Notes: a model not told the origin generated them from the letters alone. Positions 44,801 through 55,955 are shown, counted from the first letter of the stretch. The stretch is 64,000 nt of DNA from Vandiemenella viatica (GCA_031002005.1 JARYHS010008074.1:282349930-282413929); one strand, 5' to 3'. A program made the numbers and translations.

Positions 44801-45936
44801 GTGTAACGATTCGCTAAGCTCCCCGTTACATATCACTTTTTATTGTATATAAAGTAAAAGAATTAGAATTTTTTCCATTTCTTGGGATGTCCACTGTATG
44901 ATCGAAAGATGCGCTTGAAAGGGTGAAAGGCAAGGATTTGACGCTTCAGTGAAGGGTAGTCTGGCTGGCGCCTTTTGGGCAGAATGTTAAGAGGATTAGG
45001 GATTTCTGTCGGGCTGGCGGTAAACAGAATTCCTTCCTCCCGAAGGAGGCATCGGCTCTCGAAGATTGCCGAAACTTAACGTGGCCAAGAGAAGCACAGA
45101 ATCACATGACGTCAAATGGTCAGCCAATCACAGGGAACATAGTACTAAGATTCGGGGAATTTTATGTTCTATGTCGTCTTCGAGCCACAAGAGGCGGAGT
45201 TAGAGTTTACCTCCGTGGCGGCAGAAAAAGACGAGACACTTCCTTCCTGATTTCCCTCACACTGGTGACTTGGGGTCCATGTGTGCTGAGCTGACTTGTG
45301 TCCTGGAAACCATCTGAGGCGCACTTCTAACTTGCGACTTGCCGCATACTGCTGGCGTGGCCAGTTACGACGATCGACCAGGTGGTCATCTCCGCCCAGC
45401 GCTACCTGCCGTGGAACGGTAATGTGTTTCTACGAAGCCATTCAGCCTACAACTCACCTTTGAAACTGTACCCTTAAGCGCATCTGAGATAAGGATCCTT
45501 GCTCTGATCTGATAAAACCACTGAGCTAGACTGTGTAACTGTCGAATGACAGGTTAATCATTCGTGGCGTCCCAACCCATTAAAAATTGCTATCATCATA
45601 ACTGGTAACATACTTTGCATTGGAATAATTGTGAGATTTTTAAAGTACAACTATACTTGTTTGCTTGCATTTAAAGGGCTCATTGTACGTCTGAGCGTTG
45701 CTTAGAAAATTGCACAACCTCTTGTTTATTAACGTAATGGTAAATACGCTCAGATTTGTAGATGCCATTGTAAAAATCTTTATTAAAATGTCTTTTTGTG
45801 ACAGTTTTCAAATCCCAGAATCATCCAATTCTCATTTGAATAATTTACATTTAATTATAGTACCCTGTATAGCGTAAAAATTATTAAGAATTAATTAATA
45901 ATTCCCCCCCCCTGGTGATACGCTACAGTCGTTACA
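44801..45936 (+). mobile_element. Possible solo LTR (1136 bp), no clear TSD
   Basis: The block starts TGTAACGA and ends TCGTTACA. Near 45565 it contains TGGCGTCCCAACC, a primer-site-like motif placed as in the solo LTR at 15660-17003. A GC-richer core (44930-45450) stands out from the AT-rich flanks. Four- to six-base flanks do not match, so the limits are uncertain. Confidence 0.35.
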
Positions 45937-47049
45937 TGCAGGATTTTTTTACTCAATACCCCCCGAAAAATAAATAATTCACAGTTCCTGCCCTGCACGC
46001 TTATTTACAAGTAAGCAGGCACACTAATTACTGTGCTACTCGCTGGGGCTAAGCAGTTGTTGATTTTTAAGTAATCCAATATTGTTTATTCATCTGCTCA
46101 AAATGGGAGCGAACGCTGTAACAATTCATTGCTGGCAGCATGACCCAACTGGCAGCGTAAGATATCAGACACAATATGACTAAAAATTAACAAATATTAC
46201 TTCAACCATGATCTCTCCTCAATCTATTGGTTCTTCTCCAGTCATTTCTATTATAATTCAAACACTAACTGCAAATTTACTGCAGGCGAATAAATGCAAT
46301 AGGTACTGTAACAATGTCCTTTTTCGCTGGTAGCTTACGGTTCGTCGACGGCGAAGTCGTTAGAGCAGAGAGGGAATTCAGTACTAGCGTTTTGAAGAAA
46401 CCATCCCCACGTTTTCCCGTAAAAAATTCGAGAAACCGTAGCAAACAATCATGGAATGCGGGACTAGGAATGCCTCGAACAGCAGGACCTGATATACCCT
46501 TTCAAGCCTCATAACCATTTTCTTTCTAAGTGAGAAATTTTTTTCTTCACTCTCATGCAGAGATGATTTTTTTTCCCAGATGGGCTCTAATAACATAATG
46601 CACCGTTAAAGACATATCTGATGTGTCAATGAGTACCAAAATGTTTTCATACTACCATAAAAATTAATATTTTCTATTGTTTCCTGCAAATTATAGTCTT
46701 AATAGTGACAGGCAGGTGTCCATTTGCTCCCCATTCAGTATTTTCTAATGAGTTTTCTAATATCTTCCCGACACTGAGTTACAGACCTAGAAATTGATCC
46801 AAGCGCCAGACTCAATTGTATCTTCCATTTAGTGATGTAATTAATATAATCATAAGTGGCAGACCCGATGCTCCTGTGGTCTCCCTGGTTTTGTTGGGTG
46901 AACGCCTTCCAGTCCTGGACTGGTTTTGGGAAGCCTCAAAAACAAGCTCAGCTTGCACTCACCGCTGGTAATCCTTTAACAGCTTAAGCTCAAAGAAGTG
47001 CGTAAACAACACGTTGCTAAGGATCATTGATTTTAAACAACTGTAAAGT
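45937..47049. other. No gene recognised
   Basis: Short ORFs around 46314-46596 have no known domain. Confidence 0.35.
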
Positions 47050-48726
47050 GTCTACATTCAGTATCAATCATTCATCATCATTCATCAATCATCATTATCA
47101 TTATCAGCCAGTTCAATCATTCTTGATGTGGCCTCTTAAAGTCATGATTTTTTCAGATATAACTTGATCAGTCTTCTCCAAGTCTCACAATCTTCGGTGA
47201 TCCTCTGCCAGTTAACTCCGATAACCCTGCGTATGTCCTTGTCCCATCGGTGTGGTAGTCTTCCTCTCGGTCTGGGGTGATCTCTTCGGCTCCATTCTAA
47301 CACTATTTTTGTCCACCTCTGGTCTTTTCTCCGTGCAATATGACTGGCCCATTGCCACTTCAGGGATGCTGTCTTCTCTATGATGTCTGTGACCTTTGAA
47401 ACTGACATAATGTCTGTTGCTCTTTTCTTATCTTTTCTAATTAAGCCTAGCATTGACCTCTCCATAGCTCATTGGGCAGTCCTGAGTTTACTTTTTGTAA
47501 ATTCACTCCAGGTCTCACAGCCGTATGTCAGCACAGGAAGAATACACTGGTCATAGATTATTTTCTTTAGATTTGTGGGCATTTTAGAGATGCCTCCCAA
47601 TTGCTTGCCATCCCAGCTTGATGCGACGGAAAAATTCGGGTCTTACATCACCTCTCATATTTACAAGCTACCCAGGTTGAAAGTATTGACATTTTTTTAA
47701 AGATTCATTATCTAGTTGTACACTACCCTGTGGCCCATTTATTAGACATAACTTTTTTCTTTGATTGATTCATTCTTAGACCAACTGCTTTACACTCATA
47801 GGCAAGGTCAGTAACCAAGGTTTGGAGTTCATCAAGGTCATTAGCAACAAGTGCAATGTCATCAGCAAATCTCAAGTTCTTAAGTCTTATGCCATTGATT
47901 CTAATTCCCTTTTCCGTCCATTCTAGCTTTGACATTGCCATCTCCAAGACAGCTGAAAATAATTTTGGAGAGATGGCATCACCTTGCTTAACACCTCTTT
48001 CGATGCGGAACTCAGTGTTTGGTTCTCTAACGTTGACAAAGGCTGAGGAGGTGACACAGATATTATGGAGCACTAACATAAGCTGTATCCACGCCATGTT
48101 AAGTCTTGCAGGACAGCCTTGTGGCTTATTGAATCAAATGTCTTTTCAAAATCTACAAAGGCTACACAAAGAGGCATCTGATATTCGTTTGCGCGACTAA
48201 TTAGTTCTCGCAGGGCAAGAAAGTGATCGATTGTGCTAAAGCTGCTGTGGAATCTTGCTTGCTCAATTGGTTTGGCAGGATCAAGGGTGGAACTGATTCG
48301 GTTCAACAAGATCTTTCCCAAAACTTTGTACAGAACAGCCAACAAGCATATAGGTCTGTAGTTTTTGATTTTATTAATACCTCCCTTTTTGTGTAGCAGA
48401 ATGATTTTAGCTTTATTCCATGAAGAAGGGATGGATGCATTGTGTAGGCAGTAAGAGAAGACTTTAGCCAAGTGATTGATAGTTTGTTCTCTAACTAGCT
48501 TCAAAATATCAACGGAAAGACTGTCGTCGCCAGCGGCCGTTTCTTATTTCATGTTATCTATAGCATAACTGACTTCAGATGGAAGTGTATCTGGTCATAT
48601 GGATACATTGGAGGGTCAGAGAATATCGGAGTTTCCTCTAAGCTGCTATATAGGTTGCTATAAAAACCTGACGAATTGCAAAAATCTGCCAGCGTTTCCA
48701 TCCATTGCTATTATCTGCTTCTTAAG
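47050..48726 (-). pseudogene. RTE-type LINE, reverse-transcriptase half (3' part)
   Basis: Minus-strand order: AAGDDSLSVDILKLVREQTI (48530-48470), IPSSWNKAKIILLHKKGG and KIKNYRPICLL (48440-48340), AFVDFEKTFDSI (48165-48125), RGVKQGDAISPKLFSAVLEM (48003-47944), LKNLRFADDIALVAN (47880-47840, catalytic FADD), and at 47465-47142 a C-terminal segment with ASHIARRKDQRW and RGRLPHRW. The 3' tail near 47061-47112 is a TGATGATTGA-like repeat, as in RTE elements. Frame breaks make it inactive. Its endonuclease half is at 54181-55310, separated by the MITE and the Gypsy element. Confidence 0.88.
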
Positions 48727-48862
48727 CCGCGTTCCTACGGCGCGTCTCTCGGCCCCTGTTAGGAGAGGCCTCTCATCTTTGCCGCATAAGCTAGCTTGGA
48801 CGTCTCGCCTCGACCCACCGCCAGTCGGTAAAACATCAAACGTCCCGTCCCGTCTCGCCTCG
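48727..48862. mobile_element. MITE, left part, split by the Gypsy insertion
   Basis: Starts GCGTTCCTACGGCGCGTCTC. Its other end, at 54152-54177, is GGGGATCGTGGGAATG, an inverted version with an indel. CG-rich and non-coding, it lies within the RTE LINE and contains the Gypsy target site CCTCG (48858-48862). Confidence 0.55.
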
Positions 48863-49307
48863 TGTTCAGTATGCCAGTAAAGGCCCCTGCCAGGCAGACC
48901 TCACACACAACGCGCCTGCACGCCGGGATACATATACGACTCCAAACAGGCGCAGAGGCATCAAAACAAACCAGGAAAATAAATAGAATCATCTAGAAGC
49001 TAAGTGGGACTATTTCTTACAGAGGTCGCCGTACTACCACACAACGGAATTCCTGCGCCAGGCCGCCTATATAAGCGTAGCCGGCCGCTCCACCGCCAGT
49101 TCCAGCCTGACCGCTGAACCAGCGTCAACTACAGAAGATCACCGGAAGTTCGCGAGAAGTAGAAGCCGTCACTCTACCCCGGATCAGGACCAGGCTGAAA
49201 TTCTCGACGGTCTTCTGATAACTGTACCCACATTTGTTTATGGTTTACCTGTTGTATTGTGTACCGAGTAATAAACTTCAAGGAACCGTTAAGTGTAGTC
49301 CACTTCA
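48863..49307 (+). repeat. 5' LTR of the Gypsy element
   Basis: 445 bp, TGTTCAGT to CCACTTCA. TATATAA at 49068-49074 is the likely promoter and AATAAA at 49270-49275 the likely poly-A signal. Differs from the 3' LTR at three bases (near 48872 and in the CAGAAGATCACC block near 49133-49145). Confidence 0.97.
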
Positions 49308-49308
49308 G

Positions 49309-49326
49309 TGGCGACAAGGTTGGGAT
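49309..49326 (+). other. Primer binding site
   Basis: TGGCGACAAGGTTGGGAT begins one base after the LTR end. TGGCGAC-type sites are tRNA 3'-end complements in many Gypsy elements. I cannot name the tRNA. Confidence 0.7.
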
Positions 49327-49343
49327 AAGAACTCTCGACCACC

Positions 49344-51866
49344 ATGGCTACGCCAGCAGCACCTACGGAATGGCAACAGTTCCTCCAAGGACTTCTACAT
49401 CAGTTCTTCGAATCTCAGAGACAACTGATTGCGGAAGTCAGGAATCTCCGCCAACCCACGGCCCCGCCTCCGTTCCCAGCATTCAACGACGACGTCGAGG
49501 AATGGGAGACCTACGAGAAGCGCATAAGACAACACTTCGCAATTCACCACATAACCAAAGAAGAAGACCAACGTGCATATTTCCTTTCCTGGAACCAATC
49601 GAAGATGTATGTCTTGCTCACCAAACTTCAGCCACAAGACCCCGACACCCTCACCTTCACGACCATCTGTACGACACTGAATGCATACTACAGACGCCGG
49701 TACCATGTCGTCGCGGCCCGCGTCGAATTCTATCAATGCCGGAAGAAGCCCGATCAGACGTATCGCCAGTTGGCGGCCGAACTCCAAGGCCTTAGCAGAA
49801 AATGTAAGTTTCAAACTCGTTGTTCCCACGAATCCTACGCCGACGACATGGTGCGTGATCACATCATACAGGCTGCACCAGATGCCGCACTCCGGCATGA
49901 CGCCCTCAAGTTAGAGGACCCATCCCTGGAGCAGGTCATCGAACTTGCCTACAAATTCGAAATATCTACGGCCGCAGATCGCCGCCTGGAGTCCTGGGCG
50001 GATGTGGCCGCAATCCGAACCGACGTAGAGGACACACAGGACGTCGCCGCCATCCAGAGCTCCCAGTCGCGCTCCTCCCGACACCACAACCGGGGACTGC
50101 TTCCTCAGAAGGACATCGAACCGGCCCGTTCCGGCAGGGGCACCAAGTCTCGGCAGCAGCAGCGGATCCCGCAGCGCCGACGCCGCAGCCCACTCAGCCT
50201 ACCCTCCTGCCCCGCCTGTTATTCAGCACATGAGAGGGAAAATTGTCCGGATCGTTGGGCTGAATGCTCACGTTGCGGCAAGGAAGGACACCTGGCGTCC
50301 GTCTGCCGCACCAACACCACCAATGCCAATCGCGGCTCTCGCCGCCCAGGGTCTTACCAAGACAGGTTGAGCGGCGCACCTATGGATATCAATCAGGTAG
50401 ACACTTCCACAGCATCCAAACTTTTTATTGACGTTACGGTCAATGGCAAGCCTCTGCGCCTACAAGTCGACACAGGAGCAGCAGTCTCATTGCTTAATTA
50501 TACTACTTATGTGCAAATTGGCTCGCCCCCCCTCTCGCCGGCCCCCAAGCGCCTCCTGACATACAACAAACAGGAAATAGCACTCCTGGGACAATTCACA
50601 GCAAACGTCATGTATAAGTCTGTACATCGTTCCGTCCCCTTTTTAGTAGTTAACAGTTCTCTCACAGCAGACTTATTTGGACTGGACGCTTTCCGCTTAT
50701 TCGGATTTTCAATTGAGGATAACATACACCTCGTATCTCAGCATGTTCCTTTTCCTGAAGTGGACGCCCTTTGCACCGAGTTTCAGGACCTGTTCTCACC
50801 AGGCGTCGGCTGTGCAAAGGACTTCGAAGCATCACTCCAACTCCGGCCGGACGTACGGCCTCGATACTTCCGGGCACGCCAGGTACCCGTAGCGCTTCAA
50901 CAACCACTTCAGGAAGAACTTCAACGTCTCCAAGACGAAGGGATCCTCCAGCCGGTGCGGTTCAGCCCCTGGGCCACGCCGTTGGTCATAGTTCAGAAGC
51001 CAGGACGCCGCTTACGTCTCTGTGGTGACTTTAAGACCACCGTCAACCCACATCTGCTGGTAGACGATTATCCACTTCCGAGACTGGACGACCTCTTCCG
51101 TAAACTAGCAGGAGGTACCTACTTTACAAAAATTGACCTGGCAGAAGCATACCTTCAAATCCCTTTGGATATCCAGTACCGACAATACACAGTCATCAAC
51201 ACTCCCTCTGGCCTCTTCCAACTCAACCGGCTCATGTTCGGCTTGGCCAGTGCTCCAGCGATTTTTCAACGGTATCTCGAACAACTTCTCCAGGATATTC
51301 CGGGATGCATCAACTATCTCGACGACATAGTCGTCACGGGACCCTCCGCTGCCGAACACATGACCAACCTCCGCCTACTCTTCCTCCGCCTCCGTGCAGC
51401 AGGATTGAAATGCAACCTTTCCAAGTGTCAATTTTTTCAACAATCCATTTCCTACCTGGGTCACATCATCGCTCAGGAAGGCATTTCCCCAGCATTTTCC
51501 TATGTGGACGCTATTTCCAACTTACCTCGGCCTCAGGATCTACATCAGTTGAAATCTTTTTTAGGCAAGTTTTCATACTACAGAAAATTTATACCTTCAG
51601 CAGCACAAGTGGCCGCACCCCTGTACCACCTCTGTCGCAAGAATGTCCCGTTCCGTTGGACCCCAGCTTGCGAGACCGCATTCCACACCCTTAAACAGCA
51701 GCTCAAGTCCGCAGCATGCCTCATGCCATACACTCCAAACCTCCCCTTGATACTTGCCACAGATGCATCCGATTACGGTGTGGTGGCAGTTCTGTCTCAT
51801 AAATTACCAGATGGCACGGAACCCCGTAGCTTACATCTCCAAAGCCCTATCGGCTGCTCAGCTTAA
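49344..51866 (+). CDS. Gag-Pol, N-terminal part (gag, protease, RT, start of RNase H)
   Basis: The 840-codon frame starts at the first ATG after the primer site. Gag covers about residues 1-340 with a zinc knuckle CSRCGKEGHLASVC (around 307-320), preceded by another Cys cluster (CPACYSAHERENC). Protease has QVDTGAAVSLL at about 372-382. RT spans roughly 500-720 with LTYFTK-type IDLAEAYLQI, LMFGLASAPAIFQ and the catalytic YLDD (about 658). RNase H begins at LATDASDYG (about 806). There is no stop between gag and pol, so a single Gag-Pol is made. The frame then runs into a wrong-frame tail (SLHLQSPIGCSA) because of an extra C in the CCCC run at 51822-51825. Confidence 0.95.
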   Translation: MATPAAPTEWQQFLQGLLHQFFESQRQLIAEVRNLRQPTAPPPFPAFNDDVEEWETYEKRIRQHFAIHHITKEEDQRAYFLSWNQSKMYVLLTKLQPQDPDTLTFTTICTTLNAYYRRRYHVVAARVEFYQCRKKPDQTYRQLAAELQGLSRKCKFQTRCSHESYADDMVRDHIIQAAPDAALRHDALKLEDPSLEQVIELAYKFEISTAADRRLESWADVAAIRTDVEDTQDVAAIQSSQSRSSRHHNRGLLPQKDIEPARSGRGTKSRQQQRIPQRRRRSPLSLPSCPACYSAHERENCPDRWAECSRCGKEGHLASVCRTNTTNANRGSRRPGSYQDRLSGAPMDINQVDTSTASKLFIDVTVNGKPLRLQVDTGAAVSLLNYTTYVQIGSPPLSPAPKRLLTYNKQEIALLGQFTANVMYKSVHRSVPFLVVNSSLTADLFGLDAFRLFGFSIEDNIHLVSQHVPFPEVDALCTEFQDLFSPGVGCAKDFEASLQLRPDVRPRYFRARQVPVALQQPLQEELQRLQDEGILQPVRFSPWATPLVIVQKPGRRLRLCGDFKTTVNPHLLVDDYPLPRLDDLFRKLAGGTYFTKIDLAEAYLQIPLDIQYRQYTVINTPSGLFQLNRLMFGLASAPAIFQRYLEQLLQDIPGCINYLDDIVVTGPSAAEHMTNLRLLFLRLRAAGLKCNLSKCQFFQQSISYLGHIIAQEGISPAFSYVDAISNLPRPQDLHQLKSFLGKFSYYRKFIPSAAQVAAPLYHLCRKNVPFRWTPACETAFHTLKQQLKSAACLMPYTPNLPLILATDASDYGVVAVLSHKLPDGTEPRSLHLQSPIGCSA

Positions 51867-53724
51867 ATATTCTCAAATCGAGAAAGAGGCGCTAGCTATT
51901 GTTTTTGCCTGCTCCAAATTCTATTCCCTTTTGTATGGGATTTCTTTTCATCTCATTACCGACCACAAGCCACTCCTATCACTATTTGATCCGTCCACAC
52001 GTCTGCCTACCAAAACATCCCACCGCATCCAGCGTTGGGCACTACTATTCCTGTCCCAGTTCAGATATACCATGCATTTCCGTACCACCTCCAGGCATGC
52101 CAATGCAGACGCCTTATCCAGACTACCGCAGGGACCAGACCTTGCCTTCGACAAGTCGGAACTTCTGGTGTTCCAGATCGACGATGATATACAAGAAGCA
52201 CTGAAGACATTTCCAGTCACGGCCTCAAAAGTCGCGGCAGCCACAGGGGAGGACCCCCTCCTCCGTGTCATCCGACACCACATCCAACACGGGTGGCAAA
52301 CACGTTCCCCTCCACGCCATCATCAAGACCTCAAGTTCTACTACTCCATCCGCCACCAGCTCTCAGTAGTAGAGGGAGTGCTTCTCCGCACAGAACCAAA
52401 TTCCACCCCGAGGGTCGTCGTTCCGAGATCCCTACAACCGACAATCCTCCAAACTCTCCACCAAGGACACTGGGGAATTGCCCGCACCAAATCCCTTGCC
52501 AGACGCAATGTATTCTGGATCGGCCTAGCCACGGATGTCACGGAGATGGTGCGGCGCTGTACCATCTGTGCCCAACAACTGCCCCGCCCCCCTCAAAAGT
52601 TCCTTTCCTGGCCGGCACCGTCCGGACCCTGGGAACGCATTCACCTCGACTTCGCTGGCCCATTCCTAGGCCACCAGTGGCTCCTAGTGACGGATGCCTT
52701 TTCCCACTTCCCATATGTCGTCCGTTGCTCCTCAATCACCACAGAGGTCACCATTTCAGCCCTCACGAAGATCTTTTCCATCGAAGGATTACCATACGCT
52801 ATCGTCACAGATAACGGACCGCAATTTCGAAGTCGGGAATTCCTATCCTTCTGTACCGCCAACAATATCCAACACCTCCTCACCCCGCCCTTCCACCCCC
52901 AATCTAACGGGGAGGCGGAACGGCTAGTCAGAACATTCAAAACCCAAATGACCAAATACACCACAAGTCACAAACTCGAAGAGGCATTGACACTCTTCCT
53001 CAGTTCCTATCGAACCACTCCAGTGGGGGCCAAAAGCCCGGCGGAATTGCTGCATGGCCGCCAACCTCGCACTCTCCTCCATCTCCTCTTACCCCCGCCC
53101 AAAGTACAGGCACCTTCGGGCCCATTCCGTTTCACCCCGGGCTCCCTAGTCTGGGCCCGCGGGTTTGGCTCCCGGGCCGGTTGGCTTCCGGGGGTCATCC
53201 AGCGGCCCCGGGGCCGCCAACTGTTCGACGTCAGCCTGGATGGCCGGATAGTGCGACGCCATCGAAACCAACTACGTCCCCGCTACCCCACGGCACCGTC
53301 CTCTTCCACCACGGCACGACCATCCACTTCTTCCTCTCCTTCCCTGCCACCTCCACCACTCCTGCCGTCTAACCGTTGCTCAGGGACAGTTACAGCGCCA
53401 CCAACGACGCCACAACCTGTCGGTCGCTCCGACACCCTTCAGCCGCAGCCTCTCGACCACCTGCGGGGACCATCTTCAGCGCCTCCCGTACAGCCCCCGG
53501 CCATCGACGCCGACGAACCGATGCCGTTAGCTCCACAAGTACCTCCACCACAACCTGCACCACGACGCAGGTCGGCACGCATCGCCAGGGGAACAGCTCC
53601 GTACTCCCCTGGAGGTAGCCTTCATAGTCTGCTCCAGGGCGCCGCGGCAGACGACCTCGCAGACTTCGCAGACATCGCTTCCCCCCCCCCCCCCGGGAGG
53701 GAGGTATGTTCAGTCTGCCAGTAA
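51754..53724 (+). CDS. Pol, C-terminal part (RNase H end, integrase)
   Basis: This frame continues pol after the single-base shift; it is really in use from about 51825 (NPVAYISKALSAAQLKYSQI). Integrase has an HHCC zinc domain (HQGHWGIARTKSL ... CTIC at about residues 235-272) and the DDE core: HLDFAGP (about 298), VTDNGPQF (about 352) and NGEAERLVRTF (about 388), with 35 residues between the last two. A GC-rich, proline-rich tail follows, and the frame ends at a TAA inside the 3' LTR (EVCSVCQ). The ATG at 51754 is probably not a natural start. Confidence 0.93.
   Translation: MPQMHPITVWWQFCLINYQMARNPVAYISKALSAAQLKYSQIEKEALAIVFACSKFYSLLYGISFHLITDHKPLLSLFDPSTRLPTKTSHRIQRWALLFLSQFRYTMHFRTTSRHANADALSRLPQGPDLAFDKSELLVFQIDDDIQEALKTFPVTASKVAAATGEDPLLRVIRHHIQHGWQTRSPPRHHQDLKFYYSIRHQLSVVEGVLLRTEPNSTPRVVVPRSLQPTILQTLHQGHWGIARTKSLARRNVFWIGLATDVTEMVRRCTICAQQLPRPPQKFLSWPAPSGPWERIHLDFAGPFLGHQWLLVTDAFSHFPYVVRCSSITTEVTISALTKIFSIEGLPYAIVTDNGPQFRSREFLSFCTANNIQHLLTPPFHPQSNGEAERLVRTFKTQMTKYTTSHKLEEALTLFLSSYRTTPVGAKSPAELLHGRQPRTLLHLLLPPPKVQAPSGPFRFTPGSLVWARGFGSRAGWLPGVIQRPRGRQLFDVSLDGRIVRRHRNQLRPRYPTAPSSSTTARPSTSSSPSLPPPPLLPSNRCSGTVTAPPTTPQPVGRSDTLQPQPLDHLRGPSSAPPVQPPAIDADEPMPLAPQVPPPQPAPRRRSARIARGTAPYSPGGSLHSLLQGAAADDLADFADIASPPPPGREVCSVCQ
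53695..53704 (+). other. Polypurine tract
   Basis: GGGAGGGAGG just before the 3' LTR, directly after a 14-C run (53681-53694). Confidence 0.75.
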
Positions 53725-54151
53725 AGGCCCCTGCCAGGCAGACCTCACACACAACGCGCCTGCACGCCGGGATACATATACGACTCCAAACAGGCGCAGA
53801 GGCATCAAAACAAACCAGGAAAATAAATAGAATCATCTAGAAGCTAAGTGGGACTATTTCTTACAGAGGTCGCCGTACTACCACACAACGGAATTCCTGC
53901 GCCAGGCCGCCTATATAAGCGTAGCCGGCCGCTCCACCGCCAGTTCCAGCCTGACCGCTGAACCAGCGTCAACTACAGAGGACCACCGGAAGTTCGCGAG
54001 AAGTAGAAGCCGTCACTCTACCCCGGATCAGGACCAGGCTGAAATTCTCGACGGTCTTCTGATAACTGTACCCACATTTGTTTATGGTTTACCTGTTGTA
54101 TTGTGTACCGAGTAATAAACTTCAAGGAACCGTTAAGTGTAGTCCACTTCA
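53707..54151 (+). repeat. 3' LTR of the Gypsy element
   Basis: 445 bp, same ends as the 5' LTR and three differences from it. It contains the stop codon of pol. Confidence 0.97.
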
Positions 54152-54178
54152 CCTCGCCTACAGGGGATCGTGGGAATG
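54152..54178. mobile_element. MITE, right part
   Basis: Begins with the duplicated CCTCG and continues CCTACAGGGGATCGTGGGAATG, the inverted partner of the end at 48727. Confidence 0.5.
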
Positions 54179-54180
54179 TA

Positions 54181-55310
54181 CTTTTACAGAGAATAAGCTT
54201 TCGCTTCACTCTTTAAGCCTGTTTTCATTTCTAGACTATCCCTTACTACGTTTTCATTGTGCAACTTTATATCAGACTTCATGTTTTTCCTCAAAGTTTT
54301 ACAAAGTTCAGAATACTCTATCATGTCATAATCAGACCGAATCTTCATTTCCCTCCCCTTGTTCAGTAGATCTTTTGTTTTGTTGCTGAATTTACTCTTT
54401 TGGATATTGTTACGACAGAAGCCGCCCACTTCTTGCACAGTCGTGACTAATACTGTTGCTAAGTCTTCATCGTTGGTTTCTTGATGCTTTCCCTGGAACA
54501 TCCGTTGGAATTCTTCTTTGCTTTCCTCTAAGTTTTTAATATTGATAATTTTGGTCTTGTTTCTTACGAGTTTATTTCTCTCTGCCCTTACATTTATTTC
54601 AATCCTTTCTTTTACTAGTCGGTGGTCGCTGCCAGTGTTAAACTTGTTCAGAACTGAGACATCTTTAACAATGTGACGAGTATTCGAAAGAACAAAATCT
54701 CTCTCATTTTTAAAGATGAAGTTTGGGCTTCTCCATGTCCACTTTCTGGAAGGATGCTTTTTGAAAAATTTGTTCATGATAGGCATTTTTGAGAACACTG
54801 CAAATTGTACTAATCTCTCACCTCTGTTATTTCTCTCATCAATCCCATAAATAACCACCACTGAGTCGCCCTGTTTCCATGGGCCGACCTTGGCATTAAA
54901 GTCATCAATAACCAATTTAAAGTGACAGTCTCTACCTTTTTCACATGTTTCCTTTAGGTTCTCGTAAAAATCTTCAATCTCTTCATCTGAGTGGCATGAA
55001 GTGTGAGCATAAACCTGCAAAATCTGTACAACTTTATTCTTTTTGAAACATTTAGAACCAGAAGAGCTATTCTGTTGGATGTTGCTTCAGGCACAGATAT
55101 TTTATCAGTGATGTTCTTGTTTATTAAGAAGCAAACTCCATTCAGTTTGCCTTCAGGTTCACCGCAGTAGTAAAACAGATGGCCAGAATTTAGAAGGTAA
55201 CAGTATTCACCTTTACGGCGTACTTCACTCAGACCGACAACGCTCCAATTGATCTTGCTAAGTTCTTCAATTTCTTCAAGCCTGTCATTACCTAGTAGTG
55301 AACATCAACC
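54181..55310 (-). pseudogene. RTE-type LINE, endonuclease half (5' part)
   Basis: Minus strand from about 55300: IEELSKINWSVVGLSEVRRK then GEYCYLLNSGHLFYY, a break near 55030, then an open frame 55020-54184. This contains LVIDDFNAKVGPWK (equivalent of the ADFNAKVG motif of APE endonucleases), RKWTWRSPN and TGSDHRLVKERI. It then continues through the linker to the RT. Aspartate and histidine of the SDHR motif remain. The frame stops where the MITE and Gypsy insertion interrupt it; the RT half resumes at 48726. Confidence 0.88.
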
Positions 55311-55955
55311 CCAGCGGGAAGTTGGGTCGGCGGGCAAATCAGTGCGGGAGGATCTCTAATCTGTCATTGAAGCAGGCGTGGTGGTTAAGCTTCACCATTA
55401 AGAGTTCATGATGAGTAACATTAAGGTTAAATTTTCCGGAGTTAAAATAGCCCCACATTCGTATCTCCGAGTGCGAGCAGCTTTGATGTTCCAAAAAGTA
55501 GTTTCACCAACAGATGAACTCAAACATTGCATTCAGCAGCATTAGCTATACGGAATTCACAACATTTGGAACCTAAGATATTCAACCGGTTTAGGAGAGC
55601 CTATTCTGAAAAGAAGTATCAAACTATTTGTATGAAAACTGAACGTTTAAATGAATTACAATTATACGTAGCCAAAGTGTGAAAGTACCTGGCCACTGAG
55701 TGGTAACGCTTTACAAATCCAGGTATCACTCGAGTTGCAAATGATCACTGACAAATATGTGCCTTTTATATTAAGTTCTCATTTGGGTTGTTTGCGATAT
55801 TTACTTCATACTTACGCGGTCGTAGGAATGGTCATTCGCTCAATCTAAAACTTTTAGAATAGAAATTATTTAGTGTTTTATTGATCTACGACATCGAAGT
55901 TATTAGAGGCATCAGAGGATTTGAGGGGGGGGGGGGCTGGTGGTGGTTGGCAAGT
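55311..55955. other. No gene recognised
   Basis: AT-rich sequence with a 12-G run near 55925. Confidence 0.35.

Larger units (their letters stand above)
48863..54151 (+). mobile_element. Ty3/Gypsy LTR retrotransposon, nearly intact, TSD CCTCG
   Basis: The 5289-bp element has two 445-bp LTRs, a primer site, gag-pol, a polypurine tract and a 5-bp duplication CCTCG (48858-48862 and 54152-54156). Pol order is protease, RT, RNase H, integrase, which defines Ty3/Gypsy. No env-like ORF follows. LTRs differ at three positions, pointing to a recent insertion. The base composition is much more GC-rich than the host DNA. One single-base indel in pol is the only coding defect seen. Confidence 0.96.

Noticed and set aside
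49395..49898. 167-aa antisense ORF in gag
   Set aside because: Shadow of the GC-rich gag frame; no domain.
53300..53724. env-like gene after integrase
   Set aside because: The tail is proline-rich and continuous with pol; no signal peptide, transmembrane or furin-type features.
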